A stretch of DNA of 64,000 nucleotides from positions 1,310,001 through 1,374,000 of the forward strand of contig NZ_CP040840.1 of NCBI RefSeq assembly GCF_006874765.1, read 5' to 3'. The notes below the pieces were generated by a model. The model did no database searches and had not been told where the DNA came from. It saw only the letters and a list, made by a program, of their open reading frames with translations. Every line of letters begins with the position of its first letter. Position 1 is the first letter of the stretch. This document shows, piece by piece, positions 52,802-64,000 of this stretch. The position numbers were made by a program, and so were the translations under genes. This DNA is from Leptospira weilii. GTDB lineage: Bacteria; Spirochaetota; Leptospiria; Leptospirales; Leptospiraceae.

Positions 52802-54912
52802 AAGACGAAACGGTAAACGCAATTTCGAAAGCGACCGGGATTCCCGCTTGGATGATCTCGAATCAAATGGAGAAGATGAATAAACCAAAGGAACAATGGT
52901 ATCAAACCCAAGAGTTCCAGATGGTGACAACAGTCGTAGCGGTAGCGGCCGCGCCCTTCACTGGCGGAGCAAGTTTAGCCGTCATGATGGCCGTGGGCGC
53001 CGGAATCGGAGCCGCGACAGGAGCCGCGAGCGGAGGACTCAAAGGAGCGTTAGTTGGTGCTGTAGGAGGAGCTGCGGGAGCCGCGGTAAAAAGTTTTACG
53101 GGTGGAGCGGTTAACGTAGGGCTTAGCTATTCGGCAGAGAACGGATTTGGAGCATCGGTGGGAGTTGGATACGGACCCGCTACAGTGAGCGTTGGAATCT
53201 CCGAAAGAGGCGGAACATCGGTAGATGTAGGATTTAACAAAGCAGGCTTCAACGCGGGATTAAGCTACAACTCCAAAACAGGAAGCGTGAGCGGAAGTGC
53301 TGGATTTACTTCTCAAAGTAGCGGAACCGGATTTGCTTTGAGTTACAGTGAGGGAGACGGCTTCGGTGCGAGCTTGAGTAAAAGTTTCAGCAACGGATTG
53401 AATGGGGGCTTAAGTTGGAGTGAGAAAGGCGGCGTGGGAGGAAACATCGGATACGAAGCCCCGGGAGACAAAGACAAACCGAAGAACTCACTTGCAAACC
53501 AAATGAAGGGAGCTGGTGGAACATTAAGTTTTTCTGAAAGAGATGGTTTGTCCGCTGCACTTAACGCGTCTGGCGGTGTCAACGCGGGGAACTGGAGTCA
53601 GTCGGGTGGTTTTCAAGCAAACACAAACTTTTTGGCAGACAAATGGAAGGCGGATTTTGTTTCGAAACAAGGAGAGCTGGAAGAGCTTCAATCGAAAGGT
53701 TTGAGTAAGGAACAGGCGACAGCGATTCTGGATGCGCAAGCTCATGCGGAATCGAAGGCTGCTCAGGAAAAAAATAATCAAGAAAGCGGAAAATCGGTGT
53801 TAGACGGTGCAGGATATGCTGCGACCAGAAAAGAAGGAGAAGACTACTCTCAAAATCACGGTGATATAGACAACGACGGAAAAAATAAAGGATCTGGTAT
53901 CGATCCGACCAAGTTAGAAGTAAACCAATACGAGCGTTTTCAAAACCGAGACGGCGCTGCGGAAAATTTAAAAAAGGTTGTTAATGAAACGGACCCAGGA
54001 ATTGCAGGCCAATACAAAGACGGAAAGTTACACAAAGAGTTTACCGCGGAAATCGATTTGAGGAGAAGCCAGATTTCGGACAATGAGAAAAATATGAGTT
54101 TGGGGGACAAGATGAAGTTGGACAAACTCAAAGATCAAAAAGCGGCCTTAGATGCGGAATACAAAGCTATCAATTCGGGGGGAGGGAAAAACGCCAAATA
54201 CAATGAAATACTTTTGTTAAAAATCGAAGCGGTAAATCATCAAATGAATGATATGAAGGCGGGAGACGCATTTAAATTCAAAGGAGAGAATGCGGATAAT
54301 CGGACTCAGTTGATGGGAAGAATGATTGAGCTGAAAGAGAAAGCAGTGTATGGGACATTGACTCCTAATGAGAAAAAAGATCTTGCTAAGGTAACGGGCG
54401 GCCTTGAAGATTATCGCCGATATGGCCAAGTCCGGGATCTGGTATTAAACAACAAGATTTCGAGTTATGACTTAGGTTCGTCGACAACGGCAGCAATTTG
54501 TTATGTAAATGCTCATTCGAATTATGGTGGAGTAGATACAAAAACAAATTACTTTGCTCAAGCTCAGTTGGGTAATATTGGAATGACGAACAGTGATTAC
54601 CGAGGAATGAAGGCTCCTTCTTTGGGTGTGGGAAGTCACTGGAGCGGTGACTTGAATACCTTGAAAAATCCTGTCAGCGGTGAAGTCCATGTGACGAGAT
54701 CTCAGGTTGATACTTTGAACCGAAGTAAGGCGAACAATGCAATCGTGTTTACGGATACAACCGGTGATGGAAATCCAAACCACTGGCAGAATGTGGCGAG
54801 GGGTAAAGATGGTCAATGGTATGACGTCAATAATAACCGTAAGAAAATAGATAGTATCAAACCAATGGACTTTAGCAATGTATATCAAATCAAATACAAC
54901 GACAATTGGTGA
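52798..54912 (+). CDS. 5'-truncated giant-protein cassette 3 with a second type of Cys-His-Asp C-terminal domain
   Basis: 704 residues from a GTG that corresponds to residue 1578 of giant protein 1, so there is no signal peptide or stalk. The zipper, Gly-rich region and AATRKEGED hinge are conserved; the C-terminal about 360 residues are unrelated to those of proteins 1 and 2. They hold a Lys/Glu-rich helical part and then a likely cysteine-peptidase core: Cys568 (AAICYVNAHSNYGG), His662 (NHWQNVARGKDG), Asp676 (QWYDVNNN). Spacing resembles papain-like or NlpC-like enzymes. No ribosome-binding site is seen, so it is probably silent unless recombined. Confidence 0.65.
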   Translation: MKDETVNAISKATGIPAWMISNQMEKMNKPKEQWYQTQEFQMVTTVVAVAAAPFTGGASLAVMMAVGAGIGAATGAASGGLKGALVGAVGGAAGAAVKSFTGGAVNVGLSYSAENGFGASVGVGYGPATVSVGISERGGTSVDVGFNKAGFNAGLSYNSKTGSVSGSAGFTSQSSGTGFALSYSEGDGFGASLSKSFSNGLNGGLSWSEKGGVGGNIGYEAPGDKDKPKNSLANQMKGAGGTLSFSERDGLSAALNASGGVNAGNWSQSGGFQANTNFLADKWKADFVSKQGELEELQSKGLSKEQATAILDAQAHAESKAAQEKNNQESGKSVLDGAGYAATRKEGEDYSQNHGDIDNDGKNKGSGIDPTKLEVNQYERFQNRDGAAENLKKVVNETDPGIAGQYKDGKLHKEFTAEIDLRRSQISDNEKNMSLGDKMKLDKLKDQKAALDAEYKAINSGGGKNAKYNEILLLKIEAVNHQMNDMKAGDAFKFKGENADNRTQLMGRMIELKEKAVYGTLTPNEKKDLAKVTGGLEDYRRYGQVRDLVLNNKISSYDLGSSTTAAICYVNAHSNYGGVDTKTNYFAQAQLGNIGMTNSDYRGMKAPSLGVGSHWSGDLNTLKNPVSGEVHVTRSQVDTLNRSKANNAIVFTDTTGDGNPNHWQNVARGKDGQWYDVNNNRKKIDSIKPMDFSNVYQIKYNDNW

Positions 54913-54915
54913 AAC

Positions 54916-55473
54916 ATGAAAAAGAAAATCGCGTTAGGATGTATGTTGTTCTTTGTCTTCTTCTGCAAGGAAGAAAACAAGGAAGCTCCCAAACAAGAGA
55001 CCCCGGTCAAGGAAGAGAAGGTGCAGAATATGAACACTGAAAGAGTATTCAATGGTGTGTACTCAATGGATGATATACACCTCATGAAAGAAGTTTTTGG
55101 AATCCAATCGAAGTTTAAAGATTACTGCCTCCGAATCGATCAGAAGGCGAATGTCGTAGAACTTGGAATTGTGGAAGGAAAGGTCTACAAGGGGAAGATT
55201 GTAGAGAAAGATTCGGAAAGTGTTACGATTGAAATCAATGGCAAAAGCCAAAAGTATTTCATAGTAAAATATACATCAATCATTGGCAATGAAACATTCG
55301 CACTCATGACAGAAGGCTATTCCGAAAAAAAGTCTGACGGAAGCTGGAATATGGATAGTTCTGTAGGCGAAGTTGCATCCATGCAAACAATTTCGGAGTG
55401 TATTGCAATGATGAAAGATAGTCTTGAATTACAATATCACGAAGAAGATCACGGGGTTCCTAAAAAGAAGTAA
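54916..55473 (+). CDS. Lipoprotein, putative cognate partner of cassette 3
   Basis: 185 residues with a lipoprotein signal: MKKKIALG, a hydrophobic stretch and a lipobox ending FFVFFC with Cys about 17, followed by KEENKE (no Asp at +2). The mature part has a beta-rich look (VELGIVEGKVYKGKIVEKD, VTIEINGKSQKYFIV). It begins 3 bp after the cassette 3 stop. It is not similar to the partners of the C39-type effectors, so each effector type has its own neighbour. An immunity role in the envelope is inferred. Family not recognised. Confidence 0.6.
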   Translation: MKKKIALGCMLFFVFFCKEENKEAPKQETPVKEEKVQNMNTERVFNGVYSMDDIHLMKEVFGIQSKFKDYCLRIDQKANVVELGIVEGKVYKGKIVEKDSESVTIEINGKSQKYFIVKYTSIIGNETFALMTEGYSEKKSDGSWNMDSSVGEVASMQTISECIAMMKDSLELQYHEEDHGVPKKK

Positions 55474-55555
55474 AGGAAAGTCGTTTGACTCAAGCGAACG
55501 ATTGAACAACGGAAAAATAAAGAGTAACAGAGTGAGTTTCCCAACTGGGGAAAGA

Positions 55556-55765
55556 ATGGAATCAAAGAAAAGAACAAAAGGATACGCGTTAGGGGAAGCT
55601 GTGAGAGACAAAGTAACGGGTCAAAAGATGTATGTGGAAGTAACTTGGAACCCGGAAGTACGTTGCGTTTACTTTGACTCAGAGAAGGAAAGCCTTGTGA
55701 AGGTAGAGAAGTATCCTGAAGATTTGGAGCGGATCAAGGAATTACTGCCATATCTTCCGAAGTAA
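55556..55765 (+). CDS. Small 69-aa conserved protein, type 1 (YodC/DUF2158-like), copy 1
   Basis: 69 residues starting MESKKRTKGYALGEAVRDK. ATG 55556 is chosen over upstream in-frame starts because GGGGA lies just before it and the paralogue at 62565 starts at the same place. The pattern G-x-x-V, G-QKMYV, then RCVYF resembles the small beta-barrel family DUF2158 (YodC); this is a resemblance only. A sister gene of type 2 follows at 55904. Confidence 0.65.
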   Translation: MESKKRTKGYALGEAVRDKVTGQKMYVEVTWNPEVRCVYFDSEKESLVKVEKYPEDLERIKELLPYLPK

Positions 55766-55812
55766 AACGCTGATTCAAAACAAATCGTCACATATCGAGA
55801 AAAACAAAAAAG

Positions 55813-55845
55813 CTCCCTTCGCACTAAAGACAAAGCGAAAGGGAG
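55813..55845. promoter_or_regulatory. Hairpin between the two small genes
   Basis: CTCCCTTCGC (55813-55822) pairs with GCGAAAGGGAG (55835-55845) with one bulged base. On the minus strand the stem is followed by CTTTTTTG, so it could end antisense transcription; on the plus strand it is a leader hairpin. A copy is at 62824-62856. Confidence 0.45.
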
Positions 55846-55851
55846 TAAGGA

Positions 55852-55920
55852 ATGTCTAGAAGAATCGGAACCCAGGGAGTGAGTTTCCCAGCTGGGGGAA
55901 GAAATGGAAAACAAAAATAA
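55852..55920 (+). CDS. Candidate leader peptide MSRRIGTQG (22 aa)
   Basis: An ORF with GGGAG upstream starts MSRRIGTQGVSFPAGGRNGK and overlaps the start of the 69-aa gene in the +1 frame. The same start and first nine codons recur at 62515 and 62863, in front of two other 69-aa genes. It may be a regulatory leader peptide or a translational coupler; conservation inside a recent duplication limits how much this proves. Confidence 0.25.
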   Translation: MSRRIGTQGVSFPAGGRNGKQK

Positions 55921-56113
55921 ACAAGTATATGTGTTAGGCGAAGCGGTGAGAGACAAGAGAAGCGGCCAAAAGATGTATGTGGACGCAACTTGGAGCCCTG
56001 AAATCAAATGCGTATATTACAATACATCGATGGACTCACTTGTCAAAGTAGAAGTGCCGTATGAGGACTTAGAGAAGGTAATAGATTTAGATTTCAAAGC
56101 GAGGTCTGAGTAA
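55904..56113 (+). CDS. Small 69-aa conserved protein, type 2, copy 1
   Basis: 69 residues starting MENKNKQVYVLGEAVRDKRS. Paralogous to the gene at 55556 (shared LGEAVRDK, GQKMYV, PEIKCVYY). GGGGGA precedes the ATG. It is followed by a terminator-like hairpin at 56237. Function unknown; constant linkage to the effector array suggests an accessory role. Confidence 0.65.
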   Translation: MENKNKQVYVLGEAVRDKRSGQKMYVDATWSPEIKCVYYNTSMDSLVKVEVPYEDLEKVIDLDFKARSE

Positions 56114-56236
56114 GACGCCGATCCGGTATTCAAAACGAATTCTGAGACGAAATTTCTTGGATCGTTTTTTCTAAATCGTTGTCTTTAAAAAATAGATTAG
56201 AAATCGTGAGCACATTCAACCAAAATCCAACAACTT

Positions 56237-56262
56237 GGCCGGTGTAATAGCCGGTTTTTTTT
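56237..56262 (+). terminator. Rho-independent terminator, copy 1
   Basis: GGCCGG, a short loop and GCCGG are followed by eight T. The stem is imperfect here; the copy at 63248 has a better stem. It ends the plus-strand small-gene transcript. Confidence 0.6.
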
Positions 56263-56315
56263 GTATTAGGGGTTCTAAGGATTGATAACTACGTATTCGG
56301 ACGTTAGAAGGAGTT

Positions 56316-56510
56316 TCAATCCCATTCTTCTCTGTCTTTTTTAACTTTCTCTTGAAGAATCGCTGCTGATTTTTTGGAGAGAATGCCGTGAAAGTCTTTC
56401 ATAGTGGCCGGGCTTTTGGGTTCGATGACTTCGACGAAATCAAGATAGCCGAGTAGCTCGATTAGAAAAGAGTATTTCTCTTCGGGCACGTTGATTACGA
56501 TCCGTTTCAT
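56316..56510 (-). CDS. Putative second antitoxin-like protein (64 aa), copy 1
   Basis: 64 residues starting MKRIVINVPEEKYSFLIELL, ending in a charged helix. The beta-strand-then-helix start resembles small VapB-like or ribbon-helix-helix antitoxins. It lies 5 bp downstream of a MazF-type toxin that already has an antitoxin gene upstream, so the operon has three genes. A relic from another toxin-antitoxin pair is possible. Confidence 0.5.
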   Translation of the reverse strand: MKRIVINVPEEKYSFLIELLGYLDFVEVIEPKSPATMKDFHGILSKKSAAILQEKVKKDREEWD

Positions 56511-56515
56511 TGATT

Positions 56516-56875
56516 TTATTCTAATCCGTTATCAAGAATCATGTGAATGATTTTTTGCAGATTGCTTCTGTCGGTGGGAGACAGTTGACCGAGAACTTTA
56601 ACAATTTGAATTTGCTCGATGGTAGCAATGAGCGGTTTGAAAACGGAAGGTTTTGCAAGTCCCGCTTTTTGCCAATCTTGAATGAGATTCTCTCCCATTG
56701 CGAGAGGTTGCCTAATTTGACTTGTGATAGCCATGAGAATCACATCGGGTCTTGTTTGTTGGTAAGCTTGATTACTGATGATAACGGCGGGACGTTTTTT
56801 AGAAGCTTGCAGATTGGTGAAAGGAAAATTCACCAAAACGACGTCGGCGAAATTAAAGATTGTCGTAAACTGCAT
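56516..56875 (-). CDS. PemK/MazF-family toxin (mRNA endoribonuclease), copy 1
   Basis: 119 residues from the ATG at 56875, inside the end of the antitoxin gene; a longer in-frame form starting at 56908 adds 11 residues but ignores this coupling. Core features are DVVLVNFPFT, KKRPAVIISN (the MazF RPxxVIS strand) and PSVFKPLIATI. By family knowledge it would cleave cellular RNA when its antitoxin is degraded. The antitoxin overlaps by 23 bp upstream. The gene recurs identically at 63527. Confidence 0.8.
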   Translation of the reverse strand: MQFTTIFNFADVVLVNFPFTNLQASKKRPAVIISNQAYQQTRPDVILMAITSQIRQPLAMGENLIQDWQKAGLAKPSVFKPLIATIEQIQIVKVLGQLSPTDRSNLQKIIHMILDNGLE

Positions 56876-57053
56876 CTTCGTCGTTGTCCCAGATTTTATC
56901 GAAAGCATTTTCCGAGGCTTGGGAATACGCGTGACGTAAGAGAGGGTCTTGATCTCTCTGCTGAATAAAGTCTATGAAATCGTCTACTTCTGCGAGACGC
57001 AGCGGAGAAAGGTGTTCGAGTTTTTGAACTACTTGTTGAATCTGAGGTTGCAT
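56853..57053 (-). CDS. Antitoxin of the MazF-type pair (DUF2281-like), copy 1
   Basis: 66 residues starting MQPQIQQVVQKLEHLSPLRL and containing EVDDFIDFIQQRD, the E-x-x-D-F-I-D-F-I pattern of DUF2281/VapB-like small antitoxins. It precedes and overlaps the toxin gene by 23 bp, the normal order in type II modules. Confidence 0.7.
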   Translation of the reverse strand: MQPQIQQVVQKLEHLSPLRLAEVDDFIDFIQQRDQDPLLRHAYSQASENAFDKIWDNDEDAVYDNL

Positions 57054-57084
57054 TGAGAATTCTTCCTAAGATGATCGATGCCTA

Positions 57085-57483
57085 TTATTTTTTCACAAGT
57101 ACAATATCTTTACGGATTTTTTCACGAAATAAGTAGGCTTCAATCAGATCTTTGATAGATTTTTTTTTTTCTTCGGGGAGTTGTTGGACGCTTCGGAACA
57201 TTTCAAGAAGTTCTTGGTCCTCTAAATTCACACGGGCTGCATTGTCCGAGTTTCCACTGAGTAAATAGTCGGTAGTTACACCGAGAGCTTCGGCAAGAGC
57301 TTTGAGCTTGTCAGCGGATGGTCTAGAATCACCTCTTTCGTAACGACCGATGTGATTGTAATTCAGGTCGGTCAATTGACCAAGTTCTTCCTGGGACATT
57401 TTTTTCATGACCCGTAATTGGCGAAGTCTCTCTGGGAACTCCTCTTTGTACTTGGCGTCGTTTTTCTTCTGTTTCTGTGCCAT
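57085..57483 (-). CDS. XRE-family helix-turn-helix regulator
   Basis: 132 residues. The HTH (about 16-72) contains LRVMKKMSQEELGQLTDLNY, GRYERGDSRPSADKLKALAEAL and TTDYLL, a Cro/C1-type domain; the remaining part is a charged helix. AAGGAAA lies just upstream of its ATG. It is 31 bp upstream of the toxin-antitoxin genes on the same strand and may regulate them or the array. Confidence 0.85.
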   Translation of the reverse strand: MAQKQKKNDAKYKEEFPERLRQLRVMKKMSQEELGQLTDLNYNHIGRYERGDSRPSADKLKALAEALGVTTDYLLSGNSDNAARVNLEDQELLEMFRSVQQLPEEKKKSIKDLIEAYLFREKIRKDIVLVKK

Positions 57484-57592
57484 TTTCCTTCATATATCGC
57501 ACAAAATTACTTTCTGTCGATCAAAAGTTCCTGTTTTCCGGTTGCATCTTGTTACATGAATGATTTACCTTGTCCTACGAAGATGACGGAAA

Positions 57593-57612
57593 ATCCTGCA
57601 TATATGTAGGAT
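57593..57612. promoter_or_regulatory. Imperfect 20-bp palindrome upstream of the XRE gene
   Basis: ATCCTGCATATATGTAGGAT is symmetric apart from one base pair. It lies about 110 bp upstream of the regulator start and could be its operator. Only its symmetry and place support this. Confidence 0.35.
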
Positions 57613-57633
57613 TACCGCATTACAAAATTTTTC

Positions 57634-58948
57634 CTGAGTCTCGCAAAAACTAAAATGACGGAAGTTGAATCCAAGATAGCAGACGCATGTGATAAAATGA
57701 AAGGATTTGAGAAAAAAGAGAGCTGAAACTGGAATAAAACAGATTCAAAATATGGAATATACGGAAAGAAGAGAGGAATTAAAGAAACAAATCAAACGGA
57801 AGACATGGGAATCTTTCTCCGAATAACGGCGCACAAAAGAAAACTAGAAACAAGTGTGGGTTAGGCAGCGTCTTCGTAAGAATATATGTGGTAAAGACCT
57901 CCGAGAACGGGAGTGGAAACGAGTTTTGCCGACCCATCGGAAGGACGTATTAAAACCGGAGAAGAAACGGGACTGTCTTTGTTCAAAGCCAAATGAGTGC
58001 GATGATGATTGTAAAAATGAATGAACTCTTCCAGTTTTTTTTCCAAATGATACTGATTGAGAGGAATGAAGAAATCCAAAAATTCATTTCTACATGTCTT
58101 TACCCAACGTTCCGCGTAACAGTTCTGCCAAGGAGAGCGAAGAGAGGTTTTTTTGTGTTTGATGCCGATTCTTTCCAAGTATTTGGTAAAGCGTTTCCCA
58201 AAAATGGAATCGTTGTCGGAAAGAAAATAATGAAAGGTTTTTCCTGCTTGAATTTGCTTACGAACGGCAAACTTCAAAACCTTTCGCATCCAATTTGTAG
58301 TCGGGTTTGTATGAATATCAAAATGAAGAATTTGTCTAGAGCCGACGTGAAGAAAAAAAACGACGCGAAAGATCTTTTTGAAATTGGAAGAGTAAACGGA
58401 AAGAGTATCGGAAACAACCATAGAATCGGCATGCAGAGAATAGAATTCTTTCCAAGAAAGACGTTTTTTAGGGCTATGAGGACGTTTTGGAATATACTTA
58501 GAAACAGTTCTTTCACAAATATCATGGTCGAGCTTTAGAAGAAGACCGTGTAGTTTTGTAGCTCCCCAGATTTTGTTTTCCTTAGCGACTCTTCGAATGA
58601 GTTTGATGACTTTCCAAGGAATGTTTGGTCTTCCTGTTTTCTTTCTACGGGAAAGAAGAGCCCAGAATGTTTTGAATTTTTTGTTTCTCCATTCAAGAAG
58701 AGTATGTGGAGAAACAAGAATTAGATTTTCGATCCAATTGGGATCGAGATAGGAAAGAAAGACGAGTTTCAATCTTTCGAAAGGTTTTGTATGGAATTTT
58801 TTTCGTTTTCGTTTGTAAGCTGAGAGTTGTGATTTTAGAAATAAGATTTGAATGGAATTTTTTGATTCTGCTCCAATTTTTTTGATAACATAAAGAATCA
58901 GCACCAGATTGAGCAGAATAGAGATTTCGTAAAACAACCATTAACCTC
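57634..58948 (-). mobile_element. Transposase unit, copy 3
   Basis: Left edge CTGAGTCTCGC at 57634 next to TTTTTC; unit near-identical to copies 1 and 2. It is followed by the same promoter, hairpin and leader, leading to cassette 4. The right end is unresolved. Confidence 0.7.
57861..58937 (-). CDS. DDE integrase-core transposase, intact copy
   Basis: 358 residues, identical to the copy at 40848 except two substitutions near the C-terminus (GSAKLV for GSVKLV, EDAA for EDVA). Trp270 is intact here. Catalytic Asp177, Asp241/243 and Glu276 are present. Confidence 0.85.
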   Translation of the reverse strand: MFYEISILLNLVLILYVIKKIGAESKNSIQILFLKSQLSAYKRKRKKFHTKPFERLKLVFLSYLDPNWIENLILVSPHTLLEWRNKKFKTFWALLSRRKKTGRPNIPWKVIKLIRRVAKENKIWGATKLHGLLLKLDHDICERTVSKYIPKRPHSPKKRLSWKEFYSLHADSMVVSDTLSVYSSNFKKIFRVVFFLHVGSRQILHFDIHTNPTTNWMRKVLKFAVRKQIQAGKTFHYFLSDNDSIFGKRFTKYLERIGIKHKKTSLRSPWQNCYAERWVKTCRNEFLDFFIPLNQYHLEKKLEEFIHFYNHHRTHLALNKDSPVSSPVLIRPSDGSAKLVSTPVLGGLYHIYSYEDAA

Positions 58949-59093
58949 GATTAAATACGGATACCAGCGGAAATAGATGAAGTCGGACGTGGAATTATGT
59001 TGAGTCGCCCGCTCCTCCTGTGAATGTATCGTTATATATACATCACAAATTAAATCTTTTTTGAATGATCGTCTAATTTTTGTTATTTATCAG

Positions 59094-59102
59094 TGATATA
59101 AT
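59094..59102 (+). promoter_or_regulatory. Extended -10 promoter, copy 3
   Basis: TGATATAAT at the same distance after the transposase unit as in copies 1 and 2. It drives a leader that is out of frame with cassette 4. Confidence 0.5.
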
Positions 59103-59237
59103 AATTGACACAAATCACAAAGTTTTGCAATCTTGTTCGAGCAAATGACTCCCAGAGCCACCGAACTTTCCATGCGGATTCTAAAACGGAAATATACTAT
59201 TTTCCTAAACTCAGTAAAACGCCCTAACGCAGAGAAG

Positions 59238-59259
59238 CTCTCCCTATGAGTCGGGAGAG
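59238..59259 (+). promoter_or_regulatory. Leader hairpin, copy 3
   Basis: CTCTCCC (59238-59244) pairs with GGGAGAG (59253-59259), identical to the other two copies. Confidence 0.5.
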
Positions 59260-59471
59260 AAAGAACTCAATCTCACTCTCTACGGATCGCGAGATAGGGC
59301 TCCGGGGATGAAACACAAAGAAGTAGCCCGGCGAAGGGGAAGCGTAATACCGAGCTTGAATAAACGATTAGACATTTCTAAATTAGAGAAGCAGCAAGCT
59401 CGGTATGAAGCGAGGGGAAGGCTTTCCCCTTCCCGCCTGAAATCTGATCACTATCCACTAACATCTAAAAC

Positions 59472-62463
<2,992 letters not shown>

Positions 62464-62564
62464 CCTAGGCTACGCTTTTCAGTTTATCTGTGAAACCTGA
62501 ATACGACCAAAGGAATGTCTAGAAGAATCGGAACCCAGGGAGAGTTTCCCAACTGGCGGAAGGA

Positions 62565-62774
<210 letters not shown>

Positions 62775-62823
62775 AACGCTGATTCAAAAGAAATCATCAC
62801 ATATCGAGAAACAAACAAAAGAA

Positions 62824-62856
62824 CTCCCTTCGTATTAAAGACAAAGCGAAAGGGAG
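62824..62856. promoter_or_regulatory. Hairpin between small genes, copy 2
   Basis: CTCCCTTCG pairs with GCGAAAGGGAG, as at 55813; the inner base pair is lost (CGT for CGC). Confidence 0.4.
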
Positions 62857-62914
62857 TAAGGAATGTCTAGAAGAATCGGAACCCAGGGAGTGAGTTTCCC
62901 AGCTGGGGGAAGAA

Positions 62915-63124
62915 ATGGAAAACAAAGACAAACAAGTATATGTATTAGGCGAAGCGGTAAGAGACAAAAGAACGGGCCAAAAGATGTATGTGGACGCGAG
63001 TTGGAGCCCTGAAATCAAGTGTATATATTACAATACCTTGATGGATGAGTTAATAAAAGTAGAAGTACCGTATGAGGACTTGGAGAAGGTAATAAATTTA
63101 GATTTCAAAGCGAAGCCTGAGTAA
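62915..63124 (+). CDS. Small 69-aa conserved protein, type 2, copy 2
   Basis: 69 residues starting MENKDKQVYVLGEAVRDKRT, paralogue of 55904 at an offset of exactly 7,011 bp, with about nine substitutions. A leader ORF starting MSRRIGTQGVSFP lies at 62863. Confidence 0.65.
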   Translation: MENKDKQVYVLGEAVRDKRTGQKMYVDASWSPEIKCIYYNTLMDELIKVEVPYEDLEKVINLDFKAKPE

Positions 63125-63247
63125 GACGCCGATCCGGTATTCAAAACGAATTCTGAGACGAAATTTCTTGGATCGTTTTTTCTAAATCGTTGTCTTTAAA
63201 AAATAGATTAGAAATCGTGAGCACATTCAACCAAAATCCAACAACTT

Positions 63248-63273
63248 GGCCGGTGGAGACGCCGGTTTTTTTT
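63248..63273 (+). terminator. Rho-independent terminator, copy 2
   Basis: CCGGTG, loop GAGA and CGCCGG followed by eight T: a six-pair stem with one wobble. Almost the only difference from the block at 56237 is inside this loop and stem. Confidence 0.7.
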
Positions 63274-63326
63274 GTATTAGGGGTTCTAAGGATTGATAAC
63301 TACGTATTCGGACGTTAGAAGGAGTT

Positions 63327-63521
63327 TCAATCCCATTCTTCTCTGTCTTTTTTAACTTTCTCTTGAAGAATCGCTGCTGATTTTTTGGAGAGAATGCCGT
63401 GAAAGTCTTTCATAGTGGCCGGGCTTTTGGGTTCGATGACTTCGACGAAATCAAGATAGCCGAGTAGCTCGATTAGAAAAGAGTATTTCTCTTCGGGCAC
63501 GTTGATTACGATCCGTTTCAT
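63327..63521 (-). CDS. Putative second antitoxin-like protein (64 aa), copy 2
   Basis: Identical in protein sequence to the gene at 56316, 5 bp downstream of the second MazF-type toxin gene. Confidence 0.5.
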   Translation of the reverse strand: MKRIVINVPEEKYSFLIELLGYLDFVEVIEPKSPATMKDFHGILSKKSAAILQEKVKKDREEWD

Positions 63522-63526
63522 TGATT

Positions 63527-63886
63527 TTATTCTAATCCGTTATCAAGAATCATGTGAATGATTTTTTGCAGATTGCTTCTGTCGGTGGGAGACAGTTGAC
63601 CGAGAACTTTAACAATTTGAATTTGCTCGATGGTAGCAATGAGCGGTTTGAAAACGGAAGGTTTTGCAAGTCCCGCTTTTTGCCAATCTTGAATGAGATT
63701 CTCTCCCATTGCGAGAGGTTGCCTAATTTGACTTGTGATAGCCATGAGAATCACATCGGGTCTTGTTTGTTGGTAAGCTTGATTACTGATGATAACGGCG
63801 GGACGTTTTTTAGAAGCTTGCAGATTGGTGAAAGGAAAATTCACCAAAACGACGTCGGCGAAATTAAAGATTGTCGTAAACTGCAT
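63527..63886 (-). CDS. PemK/MazF-family toxin, copy 2
   Basis: 119 residues, identical in protein sequence to the copy at 56516 (KKRPAVIISN strand present). It starts inside the antitoxin gene end. Confidence 0.8.
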   Translation of the reverse strand: MQFTTIFNFADVVLVNFPFTNLQASKKRPAVIISNQAYQQTRPDVILMAITSQIRQPLAMGENLIQDWQKAGLAKPSVFKPLIATIEQIQIVKVLGQLSPTDRSNLQKIIHMILDNGLE

Positions 63887-64000
63887 CTTCGTCGTTGTCC
63901 CAGATTTTATCGAAAGCATTTTCCGAGGCTTGGGAATACGCGTGACGTAAGAGAGGGTCTTGATCTCTCTGCTGAATAAAGTCTATGAAATCGTCTACTT
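63864..64000 (-). CDS. Antitoxin of the MazF-type pair, copy 2 (cut by the window edge)
   Basis: The last 45 residues of the 66-aa antitoxin seen at 56853 are present, including VDDFIDFIQQRD; the start lies beyond position 64000. Confidence 0.7.
   Translation of the reverse strand, partial: VDDFIDFIQQRDQDPLLRHAYSQASENAFDKIWDNDEDAVYDNL

Overview
The window comes from a Leptospira chromosome, most likely of the pathogenic clade. Pointers are the codon usage with frequent TTG starts, a DUF1564-type protein, NADase-type carbohydrate-binding-fold secreted proteins, and several copies of the giant Leptospira protein family that I recall being annotated as TIGR04388 ('Lepto_longest'). No rRNA, tRNA or CRISPR array was seen.

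Region 1 (1-30.5 kb) is mostly a normal chromosomal backbone. It holds the 3' end of an M24 peptidase and a complete high-affinity K+ system read leftwards, kdpF-A-B-C-D-E, including a 29-codon kdpF. Two convergent alkaline-phosphatase-superfamily membrane enzymes follow (an EptA-like phosphoethanolamine transferase and an LtaS-like protein). Next is a self-regulated tetR / membrane-fusion protein / FtsX-type permease / ATPase efflux operon with an RNA methyltransferase downstream. Then come a prepilin peptidase overlapping an aminotransferase, a large MoxR/midasin-like AAA + VWA protein, a DUF1564 protein, and smpB-der-plsY with a conserved unknown gene. Intergenic spaces carry four families of short dispersed repeats, including a 160-170 bp MITE-like element with terminal inverted repeats.

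Region 2 (31-64 kb) is an accessory island and the main discovery. It is an array of giant secreted polymorphic-toxin-like proteins. Two copies are full length (2285 and 2318 aa): N-terminal extended signal peptide, Gln/Asn-rich coiled-coil stalk, a Cys-rich hypervariable module, a Gly/Ala hydrophobic zipper, a Gly-rich beta region, and an exchangeable C-terminal domain. Three more copies lack the 5' part. They keep only a short leader that is out of frame or lost, and two of them carry new C-terminal domains. The C-terminal domains are all peptidase-like: a C39/papain-like Cys-His-Asp domain (two copies), a second unrelated Cys-His-Asp domain, and an M23 metallopeptidase. Each complete C-terminal end is followed within 10 bp, or with overlap, by a different small exported protein or lipoprotein, the expected place of an immunity gene.

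The array is interleaved with three near-identical transposase units, one killed by a nonsense mutation. In each unit the transposase is followed by an outward promoter, a leader hairpin and the giant-gene start codon. A second block (two 69-aa paralogues, a MazF-type toxin with a flanking antitoxin on each side) is repeated at an offset of 7,011 bp, so the island is growing by tandem duplication and continues beyond the right edge. I infer that the truncated cassettes are a silent reservoir: homologous recombination through the conserved core could swap C-terminal effector/immunity pairs onto the expressed full-length genes.
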